From positions 1-12,925 of the forward strand of contig CAJOQC010000060.1 in NCBI GenBank assembly GCA_905236785.1: DNA of 12,925 bases. Direction: 5' to 3'. The notes under the pieces were generated by a model. The model was not told the DNA's origin and ran no database searches. It saw nothing but the letters and a program-made list of their open reading frames with translations. Of the stretch, positions 1-6,298 are shown piece after piece; the first letter of the stretch is position 1; the number at the start of each line of letters is the position of its first letter. A program made the translations under genes and the position numbers. Source of the DNA: an uncultured Selenomonadaceae bacterium (GTDB lineage Bacteria; Bacillota; Negativicutes; Selenomonadales; Selenomonadaceae).

Positions 1-113
1 CTCCCCTTTCAGGGGAGGCAGGAATCCCAAGCCTCCCCTGAAAGGGGAGGTGGCGCGAAGCGCCGGAGGGGTGCTATTTGAAAAAGAATTTTTAGAGATG
101 CCCTTTAATTGAA
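1..113. repeat. Dispersed structured repeat, left copy (cut by window edge)
   Basis: GC-rich inverted repeats. Positions 1-19 and 31-49 are perfect 19-base reverse complements separated by 11 bases. Each arm is also close to a hairpin on its own, with CCTCCCC and GGGGAGG around a 5-base loop (32-38/44-50). A second small hairpin, GCGC-GAA-GCGC, lies at 53-63 and is followed by CGGAGGG at 64-70. Further on, 89-113 is a box related (22 of 25 bases) to the reverse complement of 12760-12784. The same modules occur in the right-hand copy, which indicates a repeat family. The element probably continues to the left of the window, so its true end is unknown. No coding potential is seen. Confidence 0.8.
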
Positions 114-252
114 GAGAGACGCAAGCTGACACTTACTTTGTTTTTGAGCCTACGGCTCATACATTCACCGTAAAAAAAGTACACTTTTTAACGGTAAGAA
201 GCATAACCTTTTTCATTGACAAAAAAATAATAAAAAAATTCCTGCTCCCCCC
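114..252. other. Non-coding spacer with two small hairpins
   Basis: AT-rich sequence between the left repeat and the tRNA promoter, with no credible gene. Two inverted repeats are visible. TGAGCC-TAC-GGCTCA at 145-159 has the same TAC loop as one arm of the right-hand repeat. A weaker one at 167-195 pairs ACCGT with ACGGT and has an A/T-rich inner stem with a mismatch. Either could belong to the end of an upstream transcript or be decayed repeat material. An A-rich stretch at 219-238 lies just upstream of the promoter and could act as an UP-like element. Confidence 0.5.
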
Positions 253-281
253 TTTACAAACGGAGATGTTTGTATTATAAT
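253..281 (+). promoter_or_regulatory. Sigma-A-type promoter of the tRNA operon
   Basis: TTTACA at 253-258 and a perfect TATAAT at 276-281 are separated by exactly 17 bases. Transcription would start near 288, about 22 bases before the first tRNA. An A-rich tract upstream fits the strong promoters usual for stable RNA genes. This is the best promoter match in the window. Confidence 0.85.
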
Positions 282-310
282 CTCTAATTGTCAGTCGGGA
301 ATGCATTTAT

Positions 311-386
<76 letters not shown>

Positions 387-396
387 ATGTTAATGT

Positions 397-472
397 GCTG
401 ATGTAGCTCAGTCGGCAGAGCGTATCCTTGGTAAGGATAAGGTCACCGGTTCAATCCCGGTCATCAGCTCCA
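397..472 (+). tRNA. tRNA-Thr (anticodon GGT)
   Basis: A complete 76-base cloverleaf. The acceptor stem is GCTGATG/CATCAGC. The anticodon stem TATCC/GGATA encloses the loop TTGGTAA, placing anticodon GGT at 430-432. The T stem is ACCGG/CCGGT, and the gene ends in discriminator T plus encoded CCA. It lies 10 bases after tRNA-fMet and is probably processed from the same precursor. Confidence 0.96.
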
Positions 473-487
473 TTTATATATTTTGTC

Positions 488-564
488 GGCGGCATAGCTC
501 AGTTGGCTAGAGCATGCGGTTCATACCCGCAGTGTCCGGAGTTCAAATCTCTGTGCCGCCACCA
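488..564 (+). tRNA. tRNA-Met (elongator, anticodon CAT)
   Basis: A complete 77-base cloverleaf. The acceptor stem is GGCGGCA/TGCCGCC, the anticodon stem TGCGG/CCGCA encloses TTCATAC with CAT at 522-524, and CCA is encoded. It lacks the three G-C pairs of the initiator, and positions 1 and 72 are paired. The body resembles elongator Met tRNAs of Bacillota more than the lysidine-modified Ile tRNA that also has CAT in its gene. The Ile alternative cannot be fully excluded from sequence alone. Confidence 0.93.
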
Positions 565-580
565 TGAATTAAAACATTCG

Positions 581-609
581 ATACCGCAGAGGGTCTGCGG
601 TATTTTTTT
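581..609 (+). terminator. Rho-independent terminator of the tRNA operon
   Basis: A perfect 10-base-pair stem, ATACCGCAGA/TCTGCGGTAT, with a 3-base loop (GGG), followed by a run of seven T residues at 603-609. It begins 16 bases after the last tRNA. Confidence 0.93.
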
Positions 610-846
610 GTGGACAAACCGCCCCGCCGGTAGTAAAATGTTGGAACGGCGGCAAAGATGATATGTTTTGCCCTGTTGTTATGTTATTATATTGTTGTCA
701 ATGTTACGGAGGACGGTGAGCAAAAATGGACGAACACCCGCGAAGTTATTTGTCGGATAAAATATGTGCGCCGTTTTTGCTTGTTTTTTTGCGTAATAAA
801 TAAAACGAGAGGATTTTCGGCGCGAAAAAATATTTGGAGGTGTTCC
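610..846 (+). other. Leader region upstream of corA
   Basis: About 240 bases separate the tRNA terminator from the corA start. A promoter is expected here, but no -35/-10 pair with good spacing stands out. The T/A-rich stretch at 676-695 is the likeliest place for a -10 element. A possible 6-base-pair hairpin (GGCAAA at 651-656 with TTTGCC at 667-672) and a short ORF at 726-803 are present. I see no recognisable M-box or T-box pattern. Confidence 0.4.
726..803 (+). CDS. Possible 25-residue leader peptide upstream of corA
   Basis: A short ORF begins with ATG and ends with TAA. It starts polar (MDEHPRSYL) and has a hydrophobic stretch near the end (PFLLVFL). GGAGGA at 708-713 lies 12 bases before the ATG, a longer spacing than usual, though hisG here has a similar one. 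It ends 43 bases before the corA start. No homologue is recognised. Short ORFs of this length are common by chance, so translation is uncertain. Confidence 0.25.
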   Translation: MDEHPRSYLSDKICAPFLLVFLRNK

Positions 847-1794
847 ATGCTACAAATATACAAATCGGCCGAATCGGGGTTTCTTAACGAACTGACACTA
901 AAGACTCTCGAAAAAGGCGCGTGGATAAACATTATCGACCCCACGCCCTACGAACTGAAAGTTGTGGCCGACTTAACGGAAGTTGAGCCGGATTTTTTAC
1001 GCTCCGCCCTTGACGACGAAGAACGCTCCCACACCGACGTGGAAGAAGGTTCGATAATGGTATTGACCAACGTGCCGGTTGTGGTGGGCGAAGAAAGTTA
1101 TGATACTTTGCCTTTGGCGATAATTTTGACCGCCGAGTATATAATCACCGTTTGCCTTGACGAAACGCCGGTTATGGCCGAGTTTAACGAGCGGACGGCC
1201 AAACTTTTCCGCACCTACAAAAGAACGCAGTTCTTGTTTCAAATTTTGTACAAGTCCGCCACATATTACCTAAAATATTTGCGGCAGATAAACAAAATCT
1301 CCGACGAAATCGAAGAAATGCTTCGCACTTCCATGAAAAATCGCGAAATTTTGCGCCTGTTGGAACTGCAAAAAGCTCTTACATATTTTAACGCCGCCCT
1401 AAGAAGCAACGGCGCGGTGCTTGATAAACTTCTGCGTCTTAGGTCGGGGCAACAGCCCATACTTAAAATGTACGAAGAGGACGAGGACTTGTTGGAGGAC
1501 GTAATAATCGAAAACAAGCAGGCGCGGGAAATGGTGGAAATGTACAGCCAGATACTTTCGCGGCTTACCGGCACTTTTTCGTCGATAATAAGCAACAATC
1601 TGAACATGGTCATGAAATTTTTGGCGGCAATGACCATTATTTTGGCCATTCCCACTCTTATCAGCGGGCTTTTCGGCATGAATGTGCCTGTCCCCTTCGG
1701 GGAGGATATTCATGGCTTCATTTATGTAATTCTCATCGCGTGTTGTTTTTCCGCCGCGTCGGCTTACGTTTTGTGGCATCGCGATATGTTTTAG
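847..1794 (+). CDS. corA: CorA-family divalent metal (Mg2+/Co2+) transporter
   Basis: A 315-residue protein of the CorA family: pentameric inner-membrane channels that let Mg2+ and related divalent cations enter the cell. The long N-terminal part (about 1-250) is the acidic, helical cytoplasmic domain, including the long helix leading to the pore. Two membrane segments follow at about 255-275 and 291-309. The signature GMN tripeptide is at 277-279, directly after the first segment, in the form FGMN rather than the common YGMN. The protein ends in a short basic tail (HRDMF). ATG at 847 is chosen because GGAGG at 836-840 precedes it at good spacing and the family N terminus aligns there. An in-frame extension upstream to 658 is AT-rich and unlike the family. 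Its stop is 9 bases before hisZ, so the two are probably cotranscribed. Transport is well supported by the family; the exact metal is inferred. Confidence 0.93.
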   Translation: MLQIYKSAESGFLNELTLKTLEKGAWINIIDPTPYELKVVADLTEVEPDFLRSALDDEERSHTDVEEGSIMVLTNVPVVVGEESYDTLPLAIILTAEYIITVCLDETPVMAEFNERTAKLFRTYKRTQFLFQILYKSATYYLKYLRQINKISDEIEEMLRTSMKNREILRLLELQKALTYFNAALRSNGAVLDKLLRLRSGQQPILKMYEEDEDLLEDVIIENKQAREMVEMYSQILSRLTGTFSSIISNNLNMVMKFLAAMTIILAIPTLISGLFGMNVPVPFGEDIHGFIYVILIACCFSAASAYVLWHRDMF

Positions 1795-1803
1795 AGGATA
1801 AAT

Positions 1804-2991
1804 ATGGATATTACGGATAATATTACCCTTAAAGTGCCTTACGGCACGCGGGATTCTTTGCCCGACGAGACGCGAAAAAAACGCGCCGTAAAAGAAAAAT
1901 TGTCGCGCCTTTTTAATTCCTTCGGCTATGAGGAAGTTGAAACGCCCATAGTGGAATACTTGGACACATTGACCATGGGCAGCGCCAAGGGCGACGAAGA
2001 AAATATGCTAAAACTCATAAGCCGCGGCGAAACATTGGCCTTGCGGCACGAAATGACCACGCCCATAGCCCGCATGGCGGTGAGCCGCCTCAGCGACAGC
2101 CCCCTGCCGCTGAAACTTTGCTATATAGCCAACGTTTACCGCCAAGAGGAAACCCAAGCGGGCAGACAATGCGAATTTTGCCAAGCGGGCGTGGAGCTTA
2201 TGGGCAGTTCGGCGGCGGCGGCCGATGCCGAAGTTGTGGCACTTTGCGTAAGAGCCATTGACGAATGTAGTCTTAATGATTATCGCGTGTTCTTGGGACA
2301 TATCGGTTTTGTGCAGGGGCTTATGACCGAGTACGGCATAAACGCCGACGCTCAAAGGAAAATAAAAAAAGCCATGGAGCGGCGGGACTTGGTAAAGACC
2401 GAAAGCATTATCGACACCCTTGACATTGACAAAACGGCCAAACGCAATCTAAAGAAAATGCCATGGCTCATAGGCGGCGAGGACATTTTGACCCTTGCGG
2501 AAAATATGGCAAATAACGAAACAAGTTCGGCGGCGGTAAACAATTTGCGGGAAATTTATAAACTGCTTAAAGTTTACGGCGCGGCGGACGCCGTGTCCTT
2601 CGACCTTGGCATCACCCGCGACTTTGGTTATTACACGGGGGCGGTTTTTGAAGTTTACGCCAAGGGCTTGGGCTTTCCTTTGGCGGGTGGCGGCCGCTAC
2701 GACAATATGTTGGCGGATTTTGGCAGCAGTTGTCCGGCCACGGGTTTTTCCCTTGGGGTAGATCGCTTGCTGTTGGCGCGAAAGAGGCAAGGCGGGGAAG
2801 AAGACACCGCCGCCGCCGCGATTTATGTCGCCTATGGGGCGGGGCTTGAGGAAAAGGCTGTAACGGAAGCCGCCCGACTGCGCGAAGAGGAAAATGTTGC
2901 CGTTCGTCTGGCGTTAAAAAGCGAAACTAAGGACGAAGCGCAAAAATCAATGCAAGAAAATCGCTGTTCCCGGCTTTTTTATCTTGAGTAA
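1804..2991 (+). CDS. hisZ: ATP phosphoribosyltransferase regulatory subunit HisZ
   Basis: HisZ is a catalytically retired relative of histidyl-tRNA synthetase. It pairs with the short HisG to form ATP phosphoribosyltransferase and confers histidine feedback control. The 395 residues show the class II synthetase core: a motif 2-like stretch LRHEMTTPIARM at 80-91, the histidine-binding signature region FGYYTGAVFEV at 274-284, AGGGRYDNML at 294-303 and a motif 3-like GFSLGVDRL at 314-322. The C-terminal part (about 335-395) looks like a shortened anticodon-binding-like domain, consistent with HisZ rather than a true synthetase. The ribosome binding site AGAGG overlaps the corA stop codon, so translation is coupled. 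A short-form hisG downstream in the same cluster supports the HisZ call over HisS. Confidence 0.93.
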   Translation: MDITDNITLKVPYGTRDSLPDETRKKRAVKEKLSRLFNSFGYEEVETPIVEYLDTLTMGSAKGDEENMLKLISRGETLALRHEMTTPIARMAVSRLSDSPLPLKLCYIANVYRQEETQAGRQCEFCQAGVELMGSSAAAADAEVVALCVRAIDECSLNDYRVFLGHIGFVQGLMTEYGINADAQRKIKKAMERRDLVKTESIIDTLDIDKTAKRNLKKMPWLIGGEDILTLAENMANNETSSAAVNNLREIYKLLKVYGAADAVSFDLGITRDFGYYTGAVFEVYAKGLGFPLAGGGRYDNMLADFGSSCPATGFSLGVDRLLLARKRQGGEEDTAAAAIYVAYGAGLEEKAVTEAARLREEENVAVRLALKSETKDEAQKSMQENRCSRLFYLE

Positions 2992-3504
2992 ATGCTTAAT
3001 CGGGTAAAACAATTCCTTCGCGCTCTTTTTGCCAAAGTCTCCGCCGCCGACCGCGCTTATATCGAGGAACATCTTGGCGGTCAAGAGGAACAAGAACTTT
3101 TTTTCGCCATGGACATAATAGATATGCGACACGCGCTGAACGTGGCCTATACCGCCGAAAAATTGGCGGCGACGGAGGCAAATATCGACAAAAAACTGTT
3201 GGTACGCGCCGCCCTTTTGCATGATACGGGGCGAATAAAAGGAGATTTGGGAATTATCGGCAAGACTTTGGCGGTGCTGTTTGAGTGGGCGTTGCCGAAA
3301 TTGGCGCGAAAAATCGCCGCCCCCGCCGCAGGATTGCCCAAAATGATGTACGTTTATTTTTATCATGGGGAACTTGGCGCGGAGAAACTGCGGAAAATCG
3401 GGCTGTACCGCGAGGCGGAATTGGCGAAAAAGCACCATGACCCGCCCAAAGAGGGGGACAGCGCGGAACTTTGCTTGCTTAGAATTGCCGACAACCTTAA
3501 CTGA
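2992..3504 (+). CDS. HD-domain protein (putative metal-dependent phosphohydrolase)
   Basis: A 170-residue protein with the ordered metal-binding residues of an HD domain: H47 (MRHAL), the H77-D78 pair (LLHDTGR), H125, the H148-H149-D150 stretch and a final aspartate D167 (RIADNLN). This domain usually cleaves phosphoester bonds, often in nucleotides. The final Asp motif sits only three residues from the C terminus, so the domain fills the whole protein with no partner domain. The ATG directly abuts the TAA of hisZ, and hisG starts 18 bases after its stop, so it sits within the his cluster. No specific substrate can be assigned. A link to histidine or PRPP/purine metabolism is inferred from position only. 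Confidence 0.85.
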   Translation: MLNRVKQFLRALFAKVSAADRAYIEEHLGGQEEQELFFAMDIIDMRHALNVAYTAEKLAATEANIDKKLLVRAALLHDTGRIKGDLGIIGKTLAVLFEWALPKLARKIAAPAAGLPKMMYVYFYHGELGAEKLRKIGLYREAELAKKHHDPPKEGDSAELCLLRIADNLN

Positions 3505-3522
3505 CGAGGATTTGAAATTTAT

Positions 3523-4173
3523 ATGGAATATTTAACCGTTGCTTTGCCAAAGGGCAAATTGTTTAAGATTTCGGCCGATTTGTTGGCCAAAGCGGACATT
3601 TACGCCGAAGGACTTACGGAAAAATCCCGCAAACTTGTCATAACCAACGAAGAAAAGAAAGTCAATTTCATAGTGGCCAAAACTGCCGACGTGCCGACTT
3701 ATGTGGAATACGGCGCGGCGGATATTGGCATAATCGGCAAGGACGTTTTGGCGGAAACGGAAAAGGACGTTTATGAGCTCATGGACTTGGGTTTTGGCAA
3801 ATGCCACCTTATGATGGCCGTGCCCGGAGATAAGCGGCGGGAAAAGCTGACGGATTGGGCGCATACCCGCGTGGCCACGAAATTTCCCCATATTGCCGAA
3901 AAATTTTTTAATCGCCACGGTATGCAAATGGAATACATAAAAATGAACGGCTCCATTGAACTTGGCCCTATTGTCGGCCTGTCGGAGAGCATTGTCGATA
4001 TTGTGGAAACCGGGACAACATTAAAGGAAAACAATTTGACGGAAATTGCGCGAATAATGGACGCCTCGGCAAGGTTAATCGTCAACCGCGCAAGTTTTAA
4101 GCTAAAGTTTGACCGTATTGACAAATTGACCCGCGACCTGCGGAAAATATTGGAAAGGGAGGGAACGCCGTGA
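3523..4173 (+). CDS. hisG: ATP phosphoribosyltransferase catalytic subunit, short form
   Basis: Catalyses the first step of histidine synthesis, joining ATP and PRPP to give phosphoribosyl-ATP, in the cytoplasm. At 216 residues it is the short HisG class, which lacks the C-terminal regulatory domain of the long form and needs HisZ; hisZ is two genes upstream. Visible features are the N-terminal LTVALPKGKL, the GAADIGIIGKDVL stretch at 64-76 and the PRPP-binding loop around DIVETGTTLKENNL at 159-172. GAGGA at 3506-3510 lies 12 bases before the ATG, a long but plausible spacing. The stop codon overlaps the hisD start by 4 bases, so translation is likely coupled. Confidence 0.96.
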   Translation: MEYLTVALPKGKLFKISADLLAKADIYAEGLTEKSRKLVITNEEKKVNFIVAKTADVPTYVEYGAADIGIIGKDVLAETEKDVYELMDLGFGKCHLMMAVPGDKRREKLTDWAHTRVATKFPHIAEKFFNRHGMQMEYIKMNGSIELGPIVGLSESIVDIVETGTTLKENNLTEIARIMDASARLIVNRASFKLKFDRIDKLTRDLRKILEREGTP

Positions 4174-5507
4174 AAATTGTGTCGGTAAAAGAACTGGGGC
4201 AAGATGCCGTTGCCAAATTGCTGAAGAAAAAAAGTTTTGACGAGTTGGAGCTATCCCCGCGCATACGAGCCGCCAACCGCGAAATTTTCGGCGCGGACTA
4301 CACCGCCGCCGAACTGACGCGGAAAATCACGGGCGATGTGCGCCGCGAGGGTGATGCGGCTGTTTGCCGGTACACGCGGCTTATTGACAAAGTTGAAGTC
4401 GAACCGAAGGATTTTCTCGTGACGGAGGAGGAATTTGCCGCCGCTCGCGCCAAAGCCGACGCAAAAATTACGGACGCGCTGAAAAAAGCTGTTGACAATG
4501 TAAGGCGATACCATAAGGAGCAAAAGCAAAATTCATGGTTTACCTTTAGGGACAAGGGCGCGATGCTTGGGCAGTCCCTTGTGCCTTTGGAGCGGGTCGG
4601 CATATATGTGCCGGGAGGGACGGCGGCGTACCCGTCGTCGGTTGTTATGAACGCAGTGCCTGCCGCCGTTGCGGGGGTGGGCGAAATAATCATGTGCGTG
4701 CCGCCCAAAAACGGCGGTATCAATCCTTATGTGCTGATAGCCGCCGAACTGGCGGGGGTCAATAAAATTTACAAAATCGGCGGGGCGCAGGCCATAGCCG
4801 CCATGGCCTTTGGAACGGACACCGTGCCGAAGGTTGACAAAATAACGGGGCCGGGGAATATATTTGTTACTCTTGCCAAGAAGGAAGTCTACGGACATAC
4901 GGACATTGATATGTTGGCAGGGCCGAGCGAAATTTTGATAATCGCCGACGAGAGCGCAAACATTCGTTACGCCGCCGCCGATATGCTCTCTCAAGCCGAA
5001 CATGACACAATGGCCACAAGCATACTCATAACGACGGACGAAAAGGCGGCGCAAAAAATAGCCGCCGAAGCGGAGGCGCAACTTGCCAAACTTCCACGCC
5101 GCGAAATTGCCGCCGCCGCCATTGAGCAAAACGGGCTTATCGTTGTGGCGGAAAATCTTGACCAAGCGGTGTTATTGGCCAACGTTGCCGCGCCGGAGCA
5201 TTTGGAAGTATTGACCAAAGAGCCGACGGCTCTGTTGCCCTTTATCAAAAACGCCGGCGCAATCTTTTTGGGGGAACATTCCCCCGAACCTTTGGGAGAT
5301 TATTTGGCAGGGCCAAGTCATGTTTTGCCCACCGGGGGGACGGCGCGGTATTATTCGGTGCTTAATGTGGAAACGTTCATGAAACGAGTGAGTGTTATCT
5401 CTTACACGAAAACAGCTTTGCAATCGGCAAGCGACGACATAATTACCCTCGCCGAAACAGAAGGGCTTTTGGCTCACGCCAACGCCATAAAGTTGCGTCG
5501 GGAGTAA
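4170..5507 (+). CDS. hisD: Histidinol dehydrogenase
   Basis: Catalyses the last two oxidations of histidine synthesis, L-histidinol to L-histidinal to L-histidine, with NAD+ and a bound zinc. The 445 residues cover the full family length. The zinc ligands expected from the E. coli enzyme are present: Q275 and H278 (SQAEHD), D377 (GDYLAG) and H436 (EGLLAHANAI). The catalytic Glu-His pair is E343-H344 (APEHLE). Other family stretches are PGGTAAYPSSV at 148-158, KITGPGNIFV at 224-233 and GPSEILI at 251-257. The start is GTG at 4170, in a 4-base GTGA overlap with the hisG stop, preceded by the ribosome binding site GGGAGGG around 4157-4163. No terminator separates it from deoC. Confidence 0.97.
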   Translation: MKIVSVKELGQDAVAKLLKKKSFDELELSPRIRAANREIFGADYTAAELTRKITGDVRREGDAAVCRYTRLIDKVEVEPKDFLVTEEEFAAARAKADAKITDALKKAVDNVRRYHKEQKQNSWFTFRDKGAMLGQSLVPLERVGIYVPGGTAAYPSSVVMNAVPAAVAGVGEIIMCVPPKNGGINPYVLIAAELAGVNKIYKIGGAQAIAAMAFGTDTVPKVDKITGPGNIFVTLAKKEVYGHTDIDMLAGPSEILIIADESANIRYAAADMLSQAEHDTMATSILITTDEKAAQKIAAEAEAQLAKLPRREIAAAAIEQNGLIVVAENLDQAVLLANVAAPEHLEVLTKEPTALLPFIKNAGAIFLGEHSPEPLGDYLAGPSHVLPTGGTARYYSVLNVETFMKRVSVISYTKTALQSASDDIITLAETEGLLAHANAIKLRRE

Positions 5508-5556
5508 GAGTATTTTTTAGATGTAACCTTGTGAATTGTAAGGAGTGTGTTTACTT

Positions 5557-6216
5557 ATGAAAGCCGAAGAATTGTTGGCGCGGGTGGATCACACGTTGCT
5601 TAGACCCACCGCCACTTGGGAAGAAATAGACGAAGTGGCCGAAGAGGCATGGAAGTATCACACGGCCACGGTGGTGGTGCCGTCGGCTTTTGTGCGGAAC
5701 ATTGCCAATTCGTACCATGATACCCTTAAAATTTGCGCCGTGGTGGGTTTTCCTTTGGGGAACGCCAGCACGGTGGCAAAAATGGCCGAAACGGCGCAGT
5801 GCCTTGCCGACGGCGCCTCGGAGATTGACATGGTGATTAACCTTGGTATGTTAAAAGGCGGCGACACGAATTTTGTCACCGAAGAAATTCGCCAGGTGAA
5901 ACAGCTTTGCGGCGAAAGGATATTAAAAGTCATCGTCGAAACCTGTTATCTTACCGAGGAAGAAAAAATCGACGCTTGCAAATGCGTAACGAACGCCCAT
6001 GCCGATTTTATCAAAACCTCCACGGGTTTTGGCACGGGGGGCGCAAACCTTGAGGACATAAAACTCTTTAAGGAGCATATCGGCGAAAAGGTGAAAATAA
6101 AAGCGGCGGGCGGTATTCGCACCCGCGAAGATATGGAGAATTTTATCGCCGCCGGTTGCGCTCGTCTTGGAATGAGCAGCGCGATAAAGATTTTGAAGGA
6201 TGAGTTGACCGAGTAG
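5557..6216 (+). CDS. deoC: Deoxyribose-phosphate aldolase
   Basis: Cleaves 2-deoxyribose-5-phosphate to glyceraldehyde-3-phosphate and acetaldehyde, the final step of deoxynucleoside breakdown, as a class I Schiff-base aldolase. The 219 residues match the family length. The Schiff-base lysine is K153 in DFIKTSTG, the second active-site lysine is K182 in IKAAGGIRT, and D91 (SEIDMVIN) matches the conserved proton-relay aspartate. The N-terminal DHTLLRPTAT is typical. ATG at 5557 is preferred over an in-frame GTG at 5545, because that GTG overlaps the AAGGAG site at 5540-5545 itself. It follows hisD by 49 bases without a visible terminator and may be read from the same transcript, although it has no role in histidine synthesis. 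No deo partner genes are adjacent. Confidence 0.95.
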   Translation: MKAEELLARVDHTLLRPTATWEEIDEVAEEAWKYHTATVVVPSAFVRNIANSYHDTLKICAVVGFPLGNASTVAKMAETAQCLADGASEIDMVINLGMLKGGDTNFVTEEIRQVKQLCGERILKVIVETCYLTEEEKIDACKCVTNAHADFIKTSTGFGTGGANLEDIKLFKEHIGEKVKIKAAGGIRTREDMENFIAAGCARLGMSSAIKILKDELTE

Positions 6217-6224
6217 GGGTAGTT

Positions 6225-6296
6225 ATGAAAAATCTTGCCTGTTTGTTCCCGTACAAAACAAACAGGCTTTTCTATTGCGCGGAAGGAGAGGAATAA
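6225..6296 (+). CDS. Possible 23-residue ORF spanning the deoC downstream hairpin
   Basis: ATG at 6225 follows AGGGG (6215-6219) at a 5-base spacing and encodes 23 residues (MKNLACLFPYKTN at the start), ending in TAA just before the next gene's start. It runs straight through the hairpin at 6237-6267, so translating ribosomes would disrupt that hairpin. No run of one amino acid suggests a classical attenuation peptide. It may be a chance ORF. Confidence 0.2.
   Translation: MKNLACLFPYKTNRLFYCAEGEE
6237..6271 (+). terminator. Hairpin terminator after deoC
   Basis: An 11-base-pair perfect stem, GCCTGTTTGTT (6237-6247) with AACAAACAGGC (6257-6267), has a 9-base loop and is followed by TTTT then CTATT. 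The T tract is short, so termination may be partial. It lies 20 bases after the deoC stop. Confidence 0.65.
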
Positions 6297-6298
6297 TT

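Noticed and set aside
1..71. CRISPR array
   Set aside because: The repeats are inverted rather than direct, there are no regular spacers, and no cas genes are present.
216..221. TTGACA as a -35 element
   Set aside because: A perfect -35 hexamer, but no -10-like sequence lies 16-18 bases downstream. The TTTACA/TATAAT pair at 253-281 is far better placed.
488..564. tRNA-Ile with lysidine-modified CAT anticodon
   Set aside because: The GGCGGCA acceptor stem and the body match elongator Met tRNAs of Bacillota better.
428..661. A 77-codon ORF over the tRNA genes
   Set aside because: It lies across tRNA-Thr, tRNA-Met and the terminator, and its codons are an accident of those structures.
658..846. 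Upstream extension of the corA reading frame to a start at 658
   Set aside because: The extra 63 residues are unlike the CorA family and AT-rich. GGAGG at 836-840 clearly serves the ATG at 847.
604..846. M-box, T-box or other known riboswitch upstream of corA or the his genes
   Set aside because: No conserved T-box sequence, anticodon-type specifier stem or M-box-like architecture could be recognised by eye. hisZ follows corA with only 9 bases between them.
1804..2991. True histidyl-tRNA synthetase (hisS)
   Set aside because: The C-terminal domain is short, the signature reads FGYYTG as in HisZ, and a short hisG that requires HisZ is two genes downstream.
4533..5165. A 210-codon ORF on the minus strand inside hisD
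   Set aside because: It is opposite a fully conserved hisD with all catalytic residues. Its composition (rich in H, R and G) is typical of antisense shadows of GC-rich codons.
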